The notes under the pieces were generated by a model, which made no database searches, was not told the DNA's origin, and saw only the letters and a list, made by a program, of their open reading frames with translations. This document shows positions 22,961 through 33,576 of a stretch of 64,000 bases of DNA, in pieces. Within the stretch, counting starts at the first letter, position 1; every line of letters begins with the position of its first letter. The translations under genes were made by a program, and so were the position numbers. The DNA lies in assembly GCA_047967505.1 (NCBI GenBank), contig CM106539.1; one strand, written 5' to 3'. Origin of the DNA: Dipteris shenzhenensis. Lineage: Eukaryota; Polypodiophyta; Polypodiopsida; Gleicheniales.

Positions 22961-23500
22961 AGCAAAAGGCATCCACAGGCTTCTGCAAAGAAGCTTATTG
23001 CAGGTACCACAGCCCTCAGAAACTGGGCAAAATTGCCCACACGTGCATCTCTTGCTAAGCATGTACACACGTGATGGCACAGACAGATTCGTACACAGGT
23101 GTCAATCTATAAGCCTCCCAATAGCCGAATCTCAGCCTATTTGTGCTAAAAAATGCAGCATTCATGCTATATGGTAGTTTTGTTTACAGTTTTGGCTGCA
23201 GCGTGTCTTGACATGAACATATACAAGTTCAAGGAAAAAGAGGTACCTGTTAGAATGCTTGATTGGTCCTTGGTTAGTGGTACTTGAGGATTATGGTAGA
23301 GATGAGGTACTCAATGGTACTCAGCTGTAGTCAAAATGGCATGTGCATTTAGGGCTAGGGGTTGACATCACAGGCTCAATCAAATGGAGGTCAAATTGGA
23401 TCGAGCGTTGCCCTTTTTATCCAATACTCTCTCTTTAATTTACCAAACAGGTTTAAACAATGTGTTTGACTATTGGTTTGTTAGGGGGGTGGAATTCGGC
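22961..23500. other. No recognisable gene
   Basis: Short frames only. A G-rich run (TTAGGGGGGTGG near 23481) resembles a polypurine tract but has no LTR attached. Confidence 0.35.
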
Positions 23501-23624
23501 GTATTGAGTGACAAGGAGAGATTGTGACACCATGTTGACATGACCCCTGTTGGGGCTGATTTGTATTGAGTGACAAGGAGAGATTGTGACACAATGTTGA
23601 CATGACCCCTGTTGGGGCTGATTT
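23501..23624. repeat. 62-bp tandem duplication
   Basis: Copies at 23501-23562 and 23563-23624, both starting GTATTGAGTGACAAGGAGAG. I see only one mismatch (CACCATG versus CACAATG) before the end, so the duplication is recent. Confidence 0.9.
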
Positions 23625-25013
23625 TTCTTCCTGAGATTATTTGGCTTTCGGAGGCCAGATGCACCTTGTTTCACATTATCTCTGGTAGACATCTGTGCGG
23701 CAAGTTGACATTATGTAAGTTCAAAAAGGAGACCGAGGAACCTAATGAACGGGAAGACTGGCTCACAAGATTGTTAGATTCTTTCAGATTCTATTCAATA
23801 AATGATGAGGACAAGTTCATGTACGCTAGCATCTAGAGGTGAAGCCGTATATTGCCTTGCATGCGAGTACTCAAGCTTCCAATGTGGGAAAAAGTGGACA
23901 GCAAAGCACAAAGGGGTTTTTTCTTGTGCATACTGCATTATAGGAAACATGACGTACTGTACTGTACGGAAAATTCTGTGCCATACGTGTACCTGAACGA
24001 CCTTGTTCATGCTATCATCCAAAGACATGGCTCACATGCTTTTGCTGTGACACACATGTATGAAGGCCTGGCATATGTGCATGGTTTGCTCCTACATGTG
24101 TCCACTGTCCAGGTGTTAAGGTAGGAGGGTTTTATGATAAAATAGGGTTGTTGGAATCTCCCATCCAACTTGGTAGCAGTTTATCATGTACATTCATTCA
24201 CAATGTACCTGTGAACTAGAATATGCTGAGAGGGTTGTGTGCGCTTGATCTTTAAACCTCACGAGACTGCTGTTTCTGTAGTAAACTGAAACCAGCCTCA
24301 AGGCTAACAAGAGGGTGGTAGAACACTAACGAAACAAAAGCCTTCACAATAAAATACTCAGCAAACACTCCACAGACAGAAAGGGGGAGCTAGAGCGCTC
24401 CTGCTCAAACACAAAGACACAGACTAGCCCCAAAGCCTTGGCGCCCCTTTCGGTATTTCTTTATTAATTGAAGAGTGCCACAAAGAGATTACACAGTGAG
24501 TTCCAACTCACGCGCATTCAATGCTCTTCCCTGACTCAGAGGCATCAGTATCATGACACATTAGCCCTGCAGGGCTCTGCTATCACAACCATGTGACCAT
24601 TGGCATCCATACTCAGTGCAAACAGCATTTAACCTGAGAGCGCCTTCTGGCAGCCCAAACAAGGCCACACGCTCTCCAGACAATCAAAAATGTTCACTGA
24701 CTCGGTGGAGTACCCTAAACAATGGGTGAAAGCATAATTGAACTGCCCATGGAGATCAGAAACACGATCATCCTCTGAAAGCATTTATTGTAACCGTTCT
24801 GCCAAGCAAGTCTCTTCAAAAACACAGCCCAACGCTCATGGGCAATCACTAGAAAGGCATAAGTGCCCCCTTTTATTAACCAAGAGCTCAACCAAGCTCA
24901 TTCACGAGCTATTTGCACACCTTCATGGACTTGGTACCTGCCTGTCAAGCTGAAAGGCACTTTCACCCAGCCACTTTGACAACAGTCCATATTCAAAGGC
25001 AAATGGGAGGCTG
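23625..25013. other. No recognisable gene
   Basis: Anonymous sequence; short frames without family similarity on either strand. Confidence 0.4.
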
Positions 25014-25154
25014 TCGTACAGCCCATACAACCCCAAATCCAACACCTCATAGTCCATGGCCGTCAAGCAGCCCGTACTCTCCGTACAGCCCGCATGCACT
25101 TGCCCGTACAGCTCGTACGTACTTGCCCCTGTACAGTTCGTAGGTGCCAGCCTG
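25014..25154. promoter_or_regulatory. GTAC-rich segment, left part (split by element D)
   Basis: CGTACAGCCC, CCCGTACTC, CCGTACAG, CTCGTACGTAC and similar words give about seven GTAC cores in 140 bp. The same composition resumes at 32932 beyond element D, so this was one continuous segment before the insertion. GTAC is the core bound by plant SBP/SPL factors, including copper-response regulators. That use here is only an inference. Confidence 0.5.
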
Positions 25155-25975
25155 TGTTGAGACTAACATCTCCAGGGCGCACCCCAGCTCCCACGCAGCA
25201 GGGCCAGAGGGGGTAGACTGGCCGACCAGCCCCCATGCAGCAGGGCCAGAGAGGGTAGACTGGCCGACCAGCTCCCACGCAGCAGGGGGCCAGAGGGGGT
25301 AGACTGGCCGACCAGCCCCTGGCCGACCAGGTCCTGGCCGACCAGCTGGTCGGCCCAGTTGGCTGACCGACCAGGCTGGTCGGTCTAGGCCAACTAGACG
25401 GACCCTCCTGGCCTTCCCTATATAAGGGCCTTCCCCCTTCCTCATTTTATTCACTCACTCCAGCAGCTCCTCAAGGCTCCATTCTTTGCTTGCTCCTGGC
25501 CGTCCCCACCTGAGCCCCTCAGCTGCCCTGTTGGCTGCCCACGCTCCCTCTGCAGATCCCTCCTCTTTCCCAGGCTCCTGCCTCCTCGCTCCAGGCTTCT
25601 TCAGTCTCCTTGTTCCCAGGTTCCTGCCTCTTCGCTCCAGGCTCCTTCAGCCTCCTCATTCCCAGGCTCCTGCCTCCTCGGTTCAGGCTCCTCTAGCCTC
25701 CTTGCTCCCAGGCTCCTGCCTCCTCGCTTCAGGCTCCTCCAGCCTTCGTGCTCTCAGGCTGCAGCCTCCTTGTGCCCCTTTCCTCTGCTTCAGTTCAGCC
25801 CCTTCTGCAGCTCCTGTTTCTCATCCTGTTCAGGACACTTTGTATTTCAGTTGCTGCCCTGGTTTATGGGCTGAGTTACAGCAGATCTGTTTGTGGCACA
25901 TCTTGTTGTCTCTAGTGTTCTCTATGTGATTCTGTAGCTTCAGTTTGTTTGCATCTTCCGCTGCCACTTTTAATA
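25155..25975 (+). repeat. Element D 5' LTR, 821 bp
   Basis: Starts TGTTGAGACTAACATCTCCA and ends TTTTAATA just before the PBS; the end is TA, not the usual CA. U3 has a ~55-bp tandem unit with repeated TGGCCGACCAG words (about 25195-25350), then AGGCTGGTCGGTCTAGG and a TATA box at 25419 (CCCTATATAAGGGCC). Transcription would start near 25450. The following R/U5 is a C/T-rich series of CTCCTGCCTCCTCGCT repeats, and the long Pro/Ser/Ala-rich frame across it is a by-product. Confidence 0.9.
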
Positions 25976-25987
25976 TGGTATCAGAGC
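25976..25987 (+). other. Element D primer-binding site
   Basis: TGGTATCAGAGC directly follows the LTR; complementary to the initiator tRNA-Met 3' end. Confidence 0.9.
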
Positions 25988-26199
25988 ACCAGAATACTCT
26001 CTGATCTTGGAGCTCCTGTATTGATGAAGTTGAAGAAGCTTGTCCTCGTCGACAACTCTCTTTCCCGCTGACTACAGAGCTCTCTTCTTCCCCTATATTT
26101 TTTTTTGCTGCCTGTCGGCAGCCCCGTTCTAGATTTCGATCTGCTCACCAGCCCCGTTCTCTTCAGCCCTTGGTTGCTGTCCACTCCCTGGTTTCAGTC

Positions 26200-28149
26200 A
26201 TGGCTGATGAAACAAAGGATTCTGCTCCGGATCTTCGCGTTCCCCCTATGTCCAGCTTCTTTCAAGAGTCTGACAAGCCTGTACGCATCCCCACTCTTCC
26301 TACATTTCCAGATGCTCGGCAGCTAGATGGGACCAACTATTCCCTTTGGAAAATTCAGAGGGCGTCTGTATTGGAATCTTATGATCTTGCCGAGTTTGTT
26401 GATCCCGGGATCCCTCGTCCGTCTCCTGAGGAGGATCCACATGCTTCTCTTATCTGGGACAAATTGAATGCTCGTGTACGCTCGTTCATCTTTCTCAATT
26501 GTCAACCAGGGGTTCTCAATCATATCAAGCACCTTACTTCTGCACGTGCTATTTGGGAATTCCTTGATGGCATGTACCTTCGCATCACTCCCATGAAACG
26601 TATCTCCTTGGAAGTTCAGCTTCGTCGCCTCGATCCGGCTACTTCCCCTTCCATACGGGACCACATCAATAAAATGCAGAGCATGCATCAGGACATCCTC
26701 CATGCAGGCAAGGCTATCTCCTCCGAAGATATGGCTATTACTCTCTTATCTCATGTTATTACTGACAGTCGATACGCAGCATTCTATTCTTCTCTTATTA
26801 CCTCTGGCCGCCTCAGCACCATCACTTGGGAGGAACTTGTCCCCATGATGATGGATCAGGAGGAACAGTTCATTAAAACCTCTGATGGTTCTTCTGAGGC
26901 TCTTGTGGCCCACCGTCCCAAACCTCGTTCCAAGAATGCTCCGTCCTCTGCCACTAACTCATCTTCTTCAGATCCCTCCAGTGACCGTCCTGCTCCCAAA
27001 GGTAATTGCAATGACTGTGGCACTCCTGGCCATTATTGGTGCAATTGTCCCTACCGCAAACACAAACGAGCTGACGCACCCATGGCCGTTGCGGCTGATG
27101 CTTCCCTTACCCCCACCCTTGCATTTGTTCACCTTGAGCTCTTGAATTCGGTACCCCTTCCTGCAGTAGAGTCATTGGCTCTCCATAGTTCCGATGCTCG
27201 TGAATGGATCGTTGATAGTGGGGCCTCTCGGCATATGACCCCCTCCTCCTCGCTGCTCCAGGATCTCACCCCTCATTCTGGTCGTGTCTGCATCGGCGAC
27301 AAGCACTCTATTCCTGTTCATTCAGAGGGCTCTCTTGATATTATTCCTGATGGCAAAGGGGGTAAACACTCCTCTCGTGTTCTTTATGTTCCGTCTCTCG
27401 GCTTTCATCTCCTTTCGGTTCATCAGATTTGTCAAAACAATATGAAGGTTGAGTTTGAAGCGGCCTCTGTTACCATCCGCGATCGTGCCACCGGACAGCC
27501 GGTTTGGACCGGCCATTCTACCAATGGTATCTACAAGCTTGTCGCCCTTCCCTCCCTTACAGGCACCTCTCTTGGCGACCTTTGGCACTATCGGTTTGGT
27601 CATCTACACATTGATGCTCTCCATCGTGCTTTCCGTGACCAGCTTGTCCTCGGCCTCCCTAACGTCGGCACTCGCCAAGGTCTCTGTCCCTCTTGTATAT
27701 TGGGAAAACAACATCGCGAGCCGTTCGCCCATCATGCCTCTCGTCGTGCCACCGTTTCGCTTGGTCTTGTTCACCTCGACCTATGTGGCCCTATGCAGGT
27801 TATGTCACTGGGGGGAGCCTCGTACTACATGCTCCTTGTTGATGACTTCAGTCGCTATTCTTGGATCTATTTTCTTTCCCACAAGGATCTGGCTTTCAGT
27901 CGTTTCCAGACCTGGCTGGCCCTGGTCGAAAAAGAATCCAACCACTCGCTCAAAATTCTTCATGCTGATAAGGGTGGTGAGTTCACCTCTCTCGAGTTTG
28001 ATCGGTTCTTGAGTAGTCATGGTGTCAAACGGGAATTTGCCAACACAGGTATCCCTTCTGATAATGGCGTGGTTGAACGTAAACATCGTACTGGCGTTGA
28101 AATGGCTCGGACAATGCTGACTCACAGTCAACTCCCTCAGTCCCTCTAG
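26200..28149 (+). pseudogene. Element D gag-protease-integrase
   Basis: The ATG at 26200 opens MADETKDSAPDLRVPP. Domains in order: copia gag (LDGTNYSLWKIQRASVLESY at about residue 45, then a UBN2-like region), one zinc knuckle CNDCGTPGHYWCNC at about 270-283, the aspartic protease core DSGASRHMT at about 339, a pre-integrase zinc region with LWHYRFGHLH at about 461 and CPSCILGKQH, and the integrase core from about 523. The integrase catalytic acids are visible in HLDLCGP, HADKGGEF and DNGVVERKHR. The frame is open for 649 codons and stops at TAG 28147 inside the integrase, where a Trp codon is usual; a TGG to TAG change would explain it. The upstream ATG at 26170 is less likely as it precedes the normal gag start. 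Confidence 0.9.
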
Positions 28150-29385
28150 GCCGAGGCCATGATGACAGCGATCCATACTCTTAACCGGGTATTTGGCTGT
28201 GATGCTTATGTTCATATTCCTAAATCTGATCGTGGAAAGCTTGATCCTAAGTCCCACAAGCTCTTGTTCGTAGGCTACAACTCCGTCTCCACTGGATATC
28301 GCCTATATGATCCTCGCCGCCGCATTATCTCCGTGAGCAGGGATGTCCTTTTCGACGAGCAGGTCCTTCCGCCATCCTCCGACTCTCCTCCTGTTCTTGG
28401 AGATCCGTCCGATGCCCCGGAGCCCTCTATCCCTCCACCTGCCTCGTCTCCCGTTACATCACCTCCTATTCTCTCTCCTCCGCCTCCTTCTCCGGCTCCA
28501 CCCTCGTCTGCTCCTCCCTTGGAACCCCGCTCGGTACGTGTTCTGCGATGGCTCATTGATACTCTCGGCTCCTCCGGTCTTGAGGATCCCTACTCCGAAC
28601 CACACCCTGATGATGGGCCTCGTCATTCTCATCGCCACCCCCCACCGTCCTCTTCTGATCCCCTCCATGTCAATTACGCCCTTATGTCTCGCATCCTCGC
28701 CACTCGCGAGCCCACTACCGTTCCTCAGGCTCTAGCCCGGCCTCATTGGAAACAGGCTATGGAAGCAGAAATTCATGCTCTTCTTCGGAACCATACCTGG
28801 GACCTTGTTCCTCGTCCCTCACATCGTTCCGTAATCGGTGTCCGGTGGATATTCAAAACAAAGTACGCCTCTGATGGTTCTGTCGACAAGTATAAAGCTC
28901 GGCTGGTGGCTAAAGGCTATGCCCAACGACCCGGCATCGACTATGGGGAGACCTTTGCACCTACCGCCCGGATGAGTACCATCCGAACGATCCTTGCTCT
29001 TGCGGCCCACCATCAGTGGCCCATTTTTCAAATGGACGTCAAATCTGCGTTTTTGAATGGTGATCTTCACGAAGAAGTATGTGGATCAGCCACCCGGCTT
29101 CATTGATTCTCGTTCTCCTTCCATGGTCTGTCGCCTTCGCAAGGCCCTCTACTGTCTCAAGCAAGCTCCTAGGGCCTGGAATCAGCGTATTGATACCTTC
29201 TTCTGCCGCCAAGGGCTTCATCGCTCTTTGGCTGATCCCAATCTTTATCTCTTTCATGAAGGACAGCTTCATACCTTCATCATTCTTTATGTGGATGATC
29301 TAATACTTACTGGGAGTCATACCAATCATATCCTTGCCATTAAAGTTGCTCTTCAAACTGAATTTGAGATGACGGATATGGGCCT
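28150..29385 (+). pseudogene. Element D integrase end and reverse transcriptase, first part
   Basis: It continues in the same frame after the TAG: MMTAIHTLNR, then directly VFGCDAYVHIPKSDRGKLDP. About 20 residues that normally separate these segments are missing, implying an in-frame deletion. A Pro/Ser-rich linker follows (about 28370-28530). RT starts at WKQAMEAEIHALLRNHTWDL (28750) and runs through FQMDVKSAFLNGDLHEEV. A frameshift near 29078 moves the frame to YVDQPPGFIDSR, KALYCLKQAPRAW and the catalytic ILYVDDLILTG (about 29283). Coding stops at 29385, where the solo LTR interrupts it after EFEMTDMG. RT catalytic residues are intact, but the protein cannot be made in one piece. Confidence 0.85.
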
Positions 29386-31214
29386 TGTCATCCTGCTTCA
29401 ACATGTATCCACTTGCTTGGTACTATTTCTTTTTGTTTTTCAATAGTATGCTTATTAAGAAATGAAATGTTTTCCTTCTGTTCAGTTACGGACAATGGGG
29501 ACTAGGTCTAGCATTTGAGGGTGGACCCCCTTGCTTGGGGTTATGGGCATTAGTGACCCACAAGAGTGATGGCCTCTCTTTGAGAGGGACATCTAGAAAC
29601 CACACCCCACCTGAGTACCCAAACATGGGACCAATCAAATGCACAGATTGCATACCGACCTAGGAACCATTCAAGAGAATGTTCCCTGAGCTTTGGGTGT
29701 GGGCCTGGCAGCATGCCAAGAGTAATGGAGATACAAGATAAGATGACAAACAAATGAGCTCAGTATGGCTCAATTATGACCTTAGAGTACGTCAATAGAT
29801 AGTCTAAGCTGTTAGGAACCCGTGTGTGCGATCAGAATTAAATTCTGACAACTTTGAAATTTTAGGGTTTTTGGGAGTGACGTGGCAGCTGACACGTGGC
29901 AGACTGCCACTTGGAATCTGAGCTGGCAGGTCAGTCCACCTGTCCCACACATGTGGCAGCATGCATGGCAAGTAGGGCATGCAGGCCAAGTGTTTGGCCC
30001 CAAATCTGGTAGATTTAGGGCAAGTGGTGGGCTGTCCTCTTTGGGACTGCAGCCCACCAAAAATCTGGGACAAGTGTCCACCTTCCACTCTAGGCCTAGG
30101 AGGGGGGTTGAGCCTATAAAAGAAGGCCTCTCCCCTTCATTCCACACATGAAAATTTCGTCACTTTTCTTCTCCCTCCTTTTAGATGATGCAGCAGAACC
30201 TCTCCAGCTCCTTGGGTGCAGCCAGCTTCTCCACAGGCCATTCTCTCACCTCAGCAGCTCTACAACAGCACATTCTCTCTCTACAGTTCCAGCCCCTCCT
30301 CTCCAGAAATCTGCCCCCTCTCAGCTCTTCTGGAACAGCAGCAGCATCCTCTCTCCTTCACCTAGCCTGGAGCAGCCACAGCCCTTTTCTCTCTCCTGCT
30401 GCAGTCTTTCTCTCTCTACTGCAGAATTTCTCTCTCTACTGTGCCAGCCCATTTCCCTTGCAGAAATCTGCCTTTCTGTGCACCTCTGGAACAGCAGCAG
30501 CTCCTCTCTTACATCTCCTCCCTTGGGATCAGCATAGGCACTCTCTCTCTACAGCTATCACTCCATAAAAGCTTTCTCTCTCTAGCCTACAGGCTGTTTT
30601 TCTAAGCTGTTCTCATTCCAGCCCCATTTCCACACTCTCCTCACCCAAGGTAGCTTCAGAGGCATCAAGGACTTCATCTACAAAAGGGCCAAGTCACGAA
30701 GGGAGCCTGTATTGTCAAGTTTATCTCATTTACAGCACTATTTCATGTTGTTTCTACTATCTTTCTAGAAACTAGTGTTTGTCTCTAATGTTGGATGTAA
30801 GTGGTGATTGTTGCAAGCTTCTTCCTTGTGGATTGGGCAAGCCAAGAGCTGAAACCTGAGCTTGGAGTCCTCCTTTTTGTTGTCTACCTTGTACATATGC
30901 TCTTGAGTCTTGTATCTAGGTCCTAGGTTTTCACTGAGTTCATCAGTTTGGAAGGTGCATTGCACCTTGGTCTTGTATCTCCATTTTCAAGAATAAAGTG
31001 AGCCTAGATAAGGGGGGGGGGCCGTCTTGGCCCCTCAATCATATTGCATTCTCCAATGATGTCACTTTGTGTTCAAGCTGTATAAGTCTTAATTCCAGCT
31101 TAATTGCAAACTCTCAAGTTCAAGTATATGTGTTTGGCAACTCGCAATCATCTCATTCAAATGCCTCTGCAAAATCCGTTGTTTGAATTGATAGAAAGCA
31201 CCGAGTAGTTTACA
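29386..31214 (+). mobile_element. Probable solo LTR (1,829 bp) inserted in element D pol
   Basis: It begins TGTCATCCTGCTTCAAC and ends GTAGTTTACA, and is flanked on both sides by GGCCT (29381-29385 and 31215-31219). TG...CA ends with an exact 5-bp target duplication are the hallmark of LTR element insertion. The inside looks like one LTR: CCTATAAAAGAAGGCC (TATA near 30114), a C/T-rich leader with CTCTCTCTCTACAG-like words, and AATAAA at about 30992 followed by a GGGGGGGGGG run. There is no PBS, polypurine tract or second LTR, so it is best read as a solo LTR left by LTR-LTR recombination. The parent family is not identifiable here. Removing it and one GGCCT restores the normal RT-to-RNase H order. 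Confidence 0.8.
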
Positions 31215-31219
31215 GGCCT

Positions 31220-32078
31220 CCTCCATTTTTTCTTGGGTCTTGAGATTTGGCAGACCAAGAGGGGGTATTTTGTCTCTCAGCAGCGCTATGTTCACGAGCT
31301 CCTCGAAACTTTCCACATGGCTGACTGTCGGCCCATCACTTCTCCCATGGATCCCAACTCTAAACTCTCTGCTTCTGGGTCCACTGCTTATCCTGATGCC
31401 TCTCTCTACCGCCAGCTTGTTGGTTCTCTTATCTGGCTACTTAACACTCGACTGGATCTCGGCTTCTCTGTCGGCACCCTCAGTACCTTCATGCAAACCC
31501 CTTCGCTTTCTCATTGGCAGGCTGCTCGACGTCTCCTCCGCTATCTTCAGGGGACCTCTACTTTCGGGCTCCTATATACTGCCGGTGGTTCCTCTCCTTC
31601 CCCGCTCACTCTCCGAGGTTGGAGTGACTCTGATTGGGCTGGCGACCCCGATTCTCGTCACTCTACCACGGGCTATGTTTTCTCGTTTGGCTCTGCGGCT
31701 ATCTCCTGGTCCAGTAAACGCCAACCCACGGTCGCCCTATCCTCCACCGAGGCTGAGTATCGTGCTATGTGTAGTGCCCCACCTGTGAGGCTGTGTGGCT
31801 TCGGCGCCTTCTTCTCGATTGTGGTTTTCAGCAACCCGCTCCTACCACACTTTTTTGTGACAATCAAAGCTGTATTGCCCTTGCTCCCAAACCGGTTTTC
31901 CATGCTCGGACAAAACACATCGAAATTCAGTACCACTACATGCGAGAGAAGGTTCTTGACGGTACCATTTTGCTCCTCTTCAGCACCACTACCGACAACG
32001 TCGCCGACATTTTTACCAAACCTGTTTCCTCTCCCCTTCTCCAGCGTCATGCCAGCTCTCTGGGTCTTGTGCCACACC
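31220..32078 (+). pseudogene. Element D reverse transcriptase end and RNase H
   Basis: It picks up the copia sequence after the solo LTR: FLGLEIWQTKRGYFVSQQRY, then GSLIWLLNTRLDLGFSVGTL and the RNase H segment with LRGWSDSDWAGDPDSRHSTT, SKRQPTVALSSTEAEYRAM. A frameshift near 31775 moves it to VWLRRLLLDCGF-like sequence, TTLFCDNQSCIALAPKPVFH and the usual C-terminus HARTKHIEIQYHYMREKVLD, DNVADIFTKPV. It ends just before the polypurine tract. The RNase H acidic residues (D in SDSDWAG, E in STEAEY, D in FCDNQS) are retained on both sides of the shift. Confidence 0.85.
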
Positions 32079-32081
32079 CTG

Positions 32082-32095
32082 GAGCTGAGAGGGGG
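32082..32095 (+). other. Element D polypurine tract
   Basis: GAGCTGAGAGGGGG directly precedes the TG of the 3' LTR at 32096. Confidence 0.8.
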
Positions 32096-32931
32096 TGTTG
32101 AGACTAACATCTCCAGGGCGCACCCCAGCTCCCACGCAGCAGGGCCAGAGGGGGTAGACTGGCCGACCAGCCCCCATGCAGCAGGGCCAGAGAGGGTAGA
32201 CTGGCCGACCAGCTCCCACGCAGCAGGGGGCCAGAGGGGGTAGACTGGCCGACCAGCTCTTGGCCGACCTGGTCCTGGCCGACCAACCCCTGGCCGACCA
32301 GCTGGTCGGCCCAGTTGGCTGACCGACCAGGCTGGTCGGTCTAGGCCAACTAGACCGACCCTCCTGGCCTTCCCTATATAAGGGCCTTCCCCCTTCCTCA
32401 TTTTATTCACTCACTCCAGCAGCTCCTCAAGGCTCCAGTCTTTGCCTGCTCCTGGCCGTCCCCACCTGAGCCCCTCAGCTGCCCTGTTGGCTGCCCACGC
32501 TCCCTCTGCAGATCCCTCCTCTTTCCCAGGCTCCTGCCTCCTCGCTCCAGGCTTCTTCAGTCTCCTTGTTCCCAGGTTCCTGCCTCTTCGCTCCAGGCTC
32601 CTTCAGCCTCCTCATTCCCAGGCTCCTGCCTCCTCGGTTCAGGCTCCTCTAGCCTCCTTGCTCCCAGGCTCCTGCCTCCTCGCTTCAGGCTCCTCCAGCC
32701 TTCGTGCTCTCAGGCTGCAGCCTCCTTGTGCCCCTTTCCTCTGCTTCAGTTCAGCCCCTTCTGCAGCTCCTGTTTCTCATCCTGTTCAGGACACTTTGTA
32801 TTTCAGTTGCTGCCCTGGTTTATGGGCTGAGTTACAGCAGATCTGTTTGTGGCACATCTTGTTGTCTCTAGTGTTCTCTATGTGATTCTGTAGCTTCAGT
32901 TTGTTTGCATCTTCCGCTGCCACTTTTAATA
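32096..32931 (+). repeat. Element D 3' LTR, 836 bp
   Basis: Almost identical to 25155-25975. The main differences are a ~15-bp longer TGGCCGACCAG block near 32260-32300 and about six substitutions. TATA at 32375. It ends TTTTAATA at 32931, about 650 bp upstream of the helicase start, so a transcript from this LTR could read towards the helicase gene. Confidence 0.9.
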
Positions 32932-33260
32932 GCCCGTACAATTCGTACGTACCAGACCGTACAGCCACATTAACTGTCCACGTACAGACTGCCCGTACAG
33001 TCCGTACTGCAGCAACAGTACTCCATAGCCGGTATCTTCTGTTCAGCATGCCACTGCCATCCGTACCAATGACCGTACGGCTCCGTACCAGCAGCAATAG
33101 CTCTCTGCATTAACTCCGTACTATGGGCATTTAATTCCCTGCACCATCCGTACAGATGCATTCAATGCCTGTGTAGCCCTTCGGTACAATCTGTAAGCTG
33201 TCAGCCACCCACACGTGCGATCACCTATGCAAGGTAGCCGTCTCTTGCATGCACATTACC
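32932..33260. promoter_or_regulatory. GTAC-rich segment, right part, upstream of the helicase
   Basis: About fifteen GTAC cores in roughly 330 bp, mostly as CCGTAC (for example CGTACGTACC, GCCCGTACAGTCCGTAC, GACCGTACGGCTCCGTACC). It continues the composition of 25014-25154 across the element D target site. GTAC is the core of SBP/SPL-type binding sites. Position upstream of the helicase suggests, but does not show, a promoter role. Confidence 0.5.
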
Positions 33261-33489
33261 GTACACAGCTTTGGATGAGCTGCAGCCCTCCGCGTGAGGT
33301 CGTTCTCCATGCTTGAGTCCTCCCGTAACACCTCGCCCCTTTTGGCCCTAAACCTTTCAGTTGCCCGCAAGGCACAATTGCCTAGGGGGAACTTGCACAC
33401 CCACATCCTATGACCTCGCCATTTGATTACCGGGGTTGAGGCCAAATGTGAGCATCAAAACTCACGCCCTCGTGACGTAAACTGTCAGT

Positions 33490-33535
33490 CTCTTATAAAC
33501 AGTAATATCACACTGAGAAATCCTTTATAAAATAG
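33490..33535 (+). promoter_or_regulatory. Candidate TATA boxes of the helicase gene
   Basis: CTTATAAACAG (TATAAA at 33494) and CTTTATAAAATAG (TATAAAAT at 33526) lie about 80 and 50 bp before the proposed ATG at 33577. The first gives more room for a 5' untranslated leader. There is no other evidence for the transcription start. Confidence 0.3.
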
Positions 33536-33576
33536 TGCTAAATCCATTTTACTTTTGAAGCCAAATAGGTTTCATC

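Larger units (their letters stand above)
25155..32931 (+). mobile_element. Element D: young full-length Ty1/copia retrotransposon, defective
   Basis: 7,777 bp with LTRs at 25155-25975 and 32096-32931, PBS at 25976, gag-pol in copia order, and a polypurine tract at 32082-32095. The flanking 5-mers are GCCTG (25150-25154) and GCCCG (32932-32936), a target duplication with one mismatch. By hand the LTRs differ by about six substitutions plus a 15-bp indel over some 820 bp. The pol frame has a TAG at 28147, a deletion of roughly 20 codons near 28190, a frameshift near 29078, a 1,829-bp inserted solo LTR at 29386 and another frameshift near 31775. The element is therefore non-autonomous now. Without the insert it would be about 5.9 kb. 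Confidence 0.9.

Noticed and set aside
23481-23495. Polypurine tract and LTR start near TTAGGGGGGTGG
   Set aside because: No TG-bounded repeat follows and no copia or gypsy coding region precedes it.
25486-25929. 147-codon Pro/Ser/Ala-rich open frame, also at 32442-32885
   Set aside because: It lies in the C/T-rich R/U5 part of the element D LTRs and is conserved only because both LTRs are young; no codon or domain evidence.
29812-30568. Frames of 90-130 codons inside the solo LTR
   Set aside because: Leader-type CTCTCTAC repeats and U3 sequence; no domain, and the LTR explains the segment.
31673-32410. 245-codon minus-strand frame overlapping element D RNase H and 3' LTR
   Set aside because: It is antisense to a clear copia RNase H coding region and LTR; a similar shadow exists over the 5' LTR.
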